A stretch of 28,264 nt of DNA from JBEVMS01 sp040508515 (GTDB taxonomy: Bacteria; Pseudomonadota; Gammaproteobacteria; Xanthomonadales; Rhodanobacteraceae), in the NCBI GenBank assembly GCA_040508515.1, contig JBEVMS010000089.1:1-28264 (forward strand), in the 5' to 3' direction. The notes beneath the pieces were generated by a model. The model was not told where the DNA came from, did not search any database, and worked only from the letters and a program-made list of their open reading frames with translations. The position numbers and the translations under genes are program-made. Below, piece by piece: positions 25,492 through 28,264 of this stretch (positions within the stretch are counted from its first letter, which is position 1; every line of letters begins with the position of its first letter).

Positions 25492-27906
25492 TTAAATATC
25501 CAGGTTGGCGACTTTCAGCGCGTTCGCCTCGATGAACTCACGCCGCGGCTCGACTGCTTCGCCCATCAGCATGGAGAACATCTGGTCGGCGGCGAAGGCA
25601 TCCTCGATGCCAACCTGAAGCATGCGACGGGTTTCCGGATTGACCGTGGTTTCCCATAGCTGTTCCGGGTTCATTTCGCCCAGGCCTTTAAAGCGCTGGA
25701 TGCTGCGCCCCTTCTTGGCTTCTTCCAGCAGCCAGCTGCGCGCCTCGGCAAAGCTGGCGATACCGCGCGAGCCATTGCCACGACGAACTACGCCGCCGGG
25801 CTGCACCATGCCAGCGACCTGCTGACTGATGTGCAGGATCGGACGGAACTCCGCGCCGGCGAAGAACGGCTGCGACAGCAACCAGGTGTGCTGCAAGCCG
25901 TGCTGATCACGCACCACTTCGATCGCGGCCGGTTGTTCGTCAACCGCTGGGCGCAGTGACAACCGGTAGCGCGGCTTGCCCAAACCGCTGGCGGCCAGGC
26001 GCTTGGTCGCGCGATCGAGCCAATCCTGCATCGCGGCACGATCGGCCCACAGGCCCGGCTCGATCGCTTGATGCTCGAGCAAAGCAGTCAGCACGGTAGC
26101 GTCGATGCGGTGACTCAAGCGCGCGATCTGGTCGAGCGCCTGCTGGTATTCGGTCAGCAGTTTGGCCAAGGCCTCGCCGGTGATGGGCGGCGTGCCCTCG
26201 GCGTAAATCAGCTCGGCGTTGTCGACCGCGCTGGAGATCAGGTAAGCATTGAGCGCGGCATCGTCCTTCAGATACATCTCCAACTTGCCTTGCTTGATCT
26301 TGTACAGCGGCGGAAGACCGATGTAGATGTGGCCGCGTTCGATCAGCTCGGGCATTTGACGGTAGAAGAACGTCAACAGCAGCGTGCGGATATGCGAGCC
26401 GTCGACGTCCGCGTCGGTCATGATGATGATGTGGTGGTAGCGCAGCTTGTCTGGGTTGTACTCGTCCTTGCCAATGCCGGTGCCCAGCGCGGTGATCAAG
26501 GTGCCGACCTCGGCCGAGGACAACATCTTGTCGAAGCGCGCCTTCTCCACGTTGAGGATCTTGCCCTTCAGCGGCAGCACGGCTTGGGTGCGCCGGTTGC
26601 GCCCCTGCTTGGCCGAACCGCCAGCCGAATCGCCCTCGACCAGGAACAATTCGGACAGCGCCGGATCTTTTTCCTGACAATCAGCCAGCTTGCCCGGCAG
26701 TCCGGCGATATCCAGCGCGCCCTTGCGTCGAGTCATCTCGCGCGCCTTGCGCGCCGCCTCGCGCGCGCGCGCCGCGTCGACCACCTTGGAGGCGATCGCT
26801 TTGGCCTCGGCCGGATGCTCCAGCAGGAATTCGCTGAGCTTCTCGTTGACCGCCTGCTCCACCGCGGTTTTGACCTCGCTGGAAACCAGCTTGTCCTTGG
26901 TTTGCGAGGAGAACTTCGGATCAGGCACCTTGACCGAAAGCACTGCAATCAGGCCTTCGCGCATGTCATCGCCGGACAACGCCACCTTGGCGTTCTTGGC
27001 TAGGCCTTCGCGCTCGATGTAGCCCTGCAGCGAGCGCGTCAACGCCGCACGGAATCCGGTCAGATGGGTGCCGCCATCACGCTGTGGAATATTGTTGGTG
27101 AAGCAGAACATCGTCTCCTGGTAGGAGTCGGTCCACTGCATCGCCAGCTCGACAGTGATGTTGTCCTGCTCGGCGCTGAGGCTGATCACATGGGGATGCA
27201 GCGCGCTTTTCAGCTGCGCCAGGTGCTGCACGAACGAGCGGATGCCGCCTTCGTAGGCGAACACATCGTGGCGGGTTTCGCCGCGCTCGTCGGTCAACTC
27301 GATAGTTACGCCCGAGTTGAGGAAGGCCAGCTCGCGCAGGCGCTTGGCCAGGATGTCGTAGTGGAACTCGATATGCGTGAAGGTCTGCGGGCTGGGCCGG
27401 AAGCGCACGGTCGTGCCCCGCTTGGTCGAGTCGCCCACCGCCTTGATCGGATCCACCGGCTCCCCGTGGATGTACTCCTGCTGATACTCGTGTCCATCGC
27501 GGTAGATGGTCAGCCACAAATGTTCGCTGAGCGCATTGACCACCGACACGCCGACGCCGTGCAAACCACCGGAGACTTTGTAGGAATTGGCGTCGAACTT
27601 GCCACCGGCATGCAGCACCGTCATCACCACTTCGGCGGTCGAACGACCCTCCTCGGGGTGTACGTCCACCGGAATACCGCGTCCGTTGTCGGTGACACGG
27701 ACCGAACCGTCGTCGCAGATCGTCACGGTGACATGATCGCAATAGCCGGCCAGCGCTTCATCGATGGCGTTGTCGACGACTTCGAACACCATGTGGTGAA
27801 GGCCGGTACCGTCATCGGTGTCGCCGATGTACATACCCGGGCGCTTGCGCACCGCGTCCAGACCTTTGAGTACCTTGATGTTGCTCGAATCGTAGGATGC
27901 GTTCAT
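25492..27906 (-). CDS. gyrB: DNA gyrase subunit B
   Basis: The protein has 804 residues, the same as E. coli GyrB. Subunit B hydrolyses ATP to drive supercoiling by the GyrA-GyrB tetramer. The GHKL ATPase domain carries VVDNAIDEA, DNGRGIPVD and the lid GGLHGVGVSVVNAL. The TOPRIM motifs are EGDSAGGSAKQGRNRR with E424 and DADVDGSHI with D498, D500 and D502; these numbers coincide with E. coli, which supports the ATG at 27906. The C-terminal GyrA-interacting region contains QRFKGLGEMNPEQLWETT. It is read away from recF; a leader of about 70 bases links it to an extended -10 promoter that overlaps the end of recF. It is a standard housekeeping gene and a target of quinolone and aminocoumarin drugs. 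Confidence 0.98.
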   Translation of the reverse strand: MNASYDSSNIKVLKGLDAVRKRPGMYIGDTDDGTGLHHMVFEVVDNAIDEALAGYCDHVTVTICDDGSVRVTDNGRGIPVDVHPEEGRSTAEVVMTVLHAGGKFDANSYKVSGGLHGVGVSVVNALSEHLWLTIYRDGHEYQQEYIHGEPVDPIKAVGDSTKRGTTVRFRPSPQTFTHIEFHYDILAKRLRELAFLNSGVTIELTDERGETRHDVFAYEGGIRSFVQHLAQLKSALHPHVISLSAEQDNITVELAMQWTDSYQETMFCFTNNIPQRDGGTHLTGFRAALTRSLQGYIEREGLAKNAKVALSGDDMREGLIAVLSVKVPDPKFSSQTKDKLVSSEVKTAVEQAVNEKLSEFLLEHPAEAKAIASKVVDAARAREAARKAREMTRRKGALDIAGLPGKLADCQEKDPALSELFLVEGDSAGGSAKQGRNRRTQAVLPLKGKILNVEKARFDKMLSSAEVGTLITALGTGIGKDEYNPDKLRYHHIIIMTDADVDGSHIRTLLLTFFYRQMPELIERGHIYIGLPPLYKIKQGKLEMYLKDDAALNAYLISSAVDNAELIYAEGTPPITGEALAKLLTEYQQALDQIARLSHRIDATVLTALLEHQAIEPGLWADRAAMQDWLDRATKRLAASGLGKPRYRLSLRPAVDEQPAAIEVVRDQHGLQHTWLLSQPFFAGAEFRPILHISQQVAGMVQPGGVVRRGNGSRGIASFAEARSWLLEEAKKGRSIQRFKGLGEMNPEQLWETTVNPETRRMLQVGIEDAFAADQMFSMLMGEAVEPRREFIEANALKVANLDI

Positions 27907-27982
27907 TCGGTGATCGTGTCCTGGGCGCCACACTGTCCAGCGCGGCGCCGTAAAAAGGGCCGGACAGTCATACAATCGGTCG

Positions 27983-28011
27983 ATTATAGCAGGGGACTTA
28001 CCTGCCCTTGT
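27983..28011 (-). promoter_or_regulatory. extended -10 promoter of gyrB
   Basis: A perfect consensus -10 TATAAT at 27983-27988 (minus strand) is preceded by TG-C, making an extended -10 (TGCTATAAT). The -35 region (about 28006-28011) is poor and overlaps the parS-like palindrome. The transcript would begin near 27976, giving about a 70-base leader. Most of the element lies within the last codons of recF. Confidence 0.7.
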
Positions 28012-28264
28012 TCCACGTGGAACATTTGCACATGCCTGCCTTTAAGCGCCTGCGGCAGCTCGGTGCCGCTGATCAACACTTGTGCTCCGTCACCCAGCAA
28101 TTGCTCGACCACCGCCTGCTGATGGGCCTGATCCAATTCCGACGCTAGGTCGTCCAAACCCACCACTGGCCATTCCCCACGGCGCTCGCGATACACCTGG
28201 GCTTGTGCCAGCACACAGGCCAAGGCGGTCAATTTTTCCTGTCCTCGCGAGAGATGTTCACGCA
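27984..28264 (-). CDS. recF: RecF recombination mediator, C-terminal part (5' end outside window)
   Basis: The visible 93 residues end at a TAA at 27984. The conserved RecF C-terminal motif HLSRGQEKLTALACVLAQ near the window edge is the ABC-type signature of this SMC-like ATPase. The Walker B region VVGLDDLASELD follows, then the typical QVLISGT strand. RecF loads RecA at gaps with RecO and RecR. The gene lies directly upstream of gyrB, as expected near the origin (dnaA-dnaN-recF-gyrB). The parS-like palindrome is embedded in the last 15 codons (FHVEQ), so this part of the protein is constrained by both. Confidence 0.95.
   Translation of the reverse strand, partial: REHLSRGQEKLTALACVLAQAQVYRERRGEWPVVGLDDLASELDQAHQQAVVEQLLGDGAQVLISGTELPQALKGRHVQMFHVEQGQVSPLL
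28009..28024. other. parS: parS-like centromere site (ParB binding)
   Basis: TGTTCCACGTGGAACA is a perfect 16-bp palindrome. It matches the chromosomal parS consensus of gammaproteobacteria such as Pseudomonas and differs from the Bacillus parS TGTTTCACGTGAAACA only by one symmetric base pair change on each arm. ParB binds such sites to load onto DNA and, with ParA, separates new origins. It lies in the coding sequence of recF, close to the expected oriC, and overlaps the gyrB -35 region. No other copy was found in the window. Confidence 0.85.

Noticed and set aside
26068..27003. 311-codon plus-strand frame opposite gyrB
   Set aside because: It is antisense to the TOPRIM region of GyrB and has no independent support.

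Overview
The window is chromosomal DNA of a GC-rich gammaproteobacterium, almost certainly Xanthomonas or a close Xanthomonadaceae relative. The evidence is the gene order recF-gyrB / TPR lipoprotein-like secreted protein / tonB-exbB-exbD1-exbD2 / pdxJ. The two-exbD TonB cluster next to pdxJ, close to the replication origin, is a xanthomonad hallmark. Species cannot be fixed from the sequence alone. No rRNA, tRNA, CRISPR array, intact IS element or prophage was seen, and the region looks like ordinary core chromosome close to oriC.

Layout from left to right. (1) 1-5042: a truncated metallo-beta-lactamase-fold hydrolase (minus), a secreted S9 prolyl-oligopeptidase-type peptidase (plus), a bidirectional terminator, and zwf (minus) carrying an unusual 110-residue Lys/Ala/Ser/Pro-rich tail. 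(2) 5449-8239: a YtrA-type GntR regulator, an ABC ATPase and an ABC permease form one plus-strand operon. The regulator appears to be translated from a leaderless mRNA, and an inverted repeat overlaps its promoter. (3) 8268-9356: a PA0069-type radical SAM protein. (4) 9646-19649: a coherent short-chain carboxylate/acetate region. It holds a DcaP-like outer-membrane porin and an MHS-family inner-membrane transporter (minus), divergent from acs (acetyl-CoA synthetase) and a LuxR-type response regulator (plus), with a large SLC5/STAC/PAS hybrid histidine kinase converging on them. The kinase-regulator pair has the architecture of CrbS/CrbR (MxtR/ErdR), known in Vibrio and Pseudomonas to control acs. 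(5) 19704-21227: an Sfp-type phosphopantetheinyl transferase and pdxJ. (6) 21387-23704: tonB-exbB-exbD1-exbD2, transcribed leftward, energising outer-membrane TonB-dependent receptors. (7) 23912-25201: a secreted TPR protein. (8) 25492-28264: gyrB and the 3' part of recF.

The most notable non-coding signal is a perfect 16-bp parS-like palindrome at 28009-28024. It lies inside the last codons of recF and abuts a near-ideal extended -10 promoter for gyrB, so it probably is a ParB loading site beside the origin. Other points are a palindrome cluster in the porin/acs divergent promoter (candidate CrbR target), a 120-residue periplasmic insertion in the MHS transporter, a polyproline (CCG) tract in tonB, and a short YbeY-like relic with an internal direct repeat in the otherwise empty 15654-16160 gap. 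I saw no clearly undescribed defence or mobile system. The acetate module with its own porin and transporter, and the parS/gyrB overlap, are the best leads.
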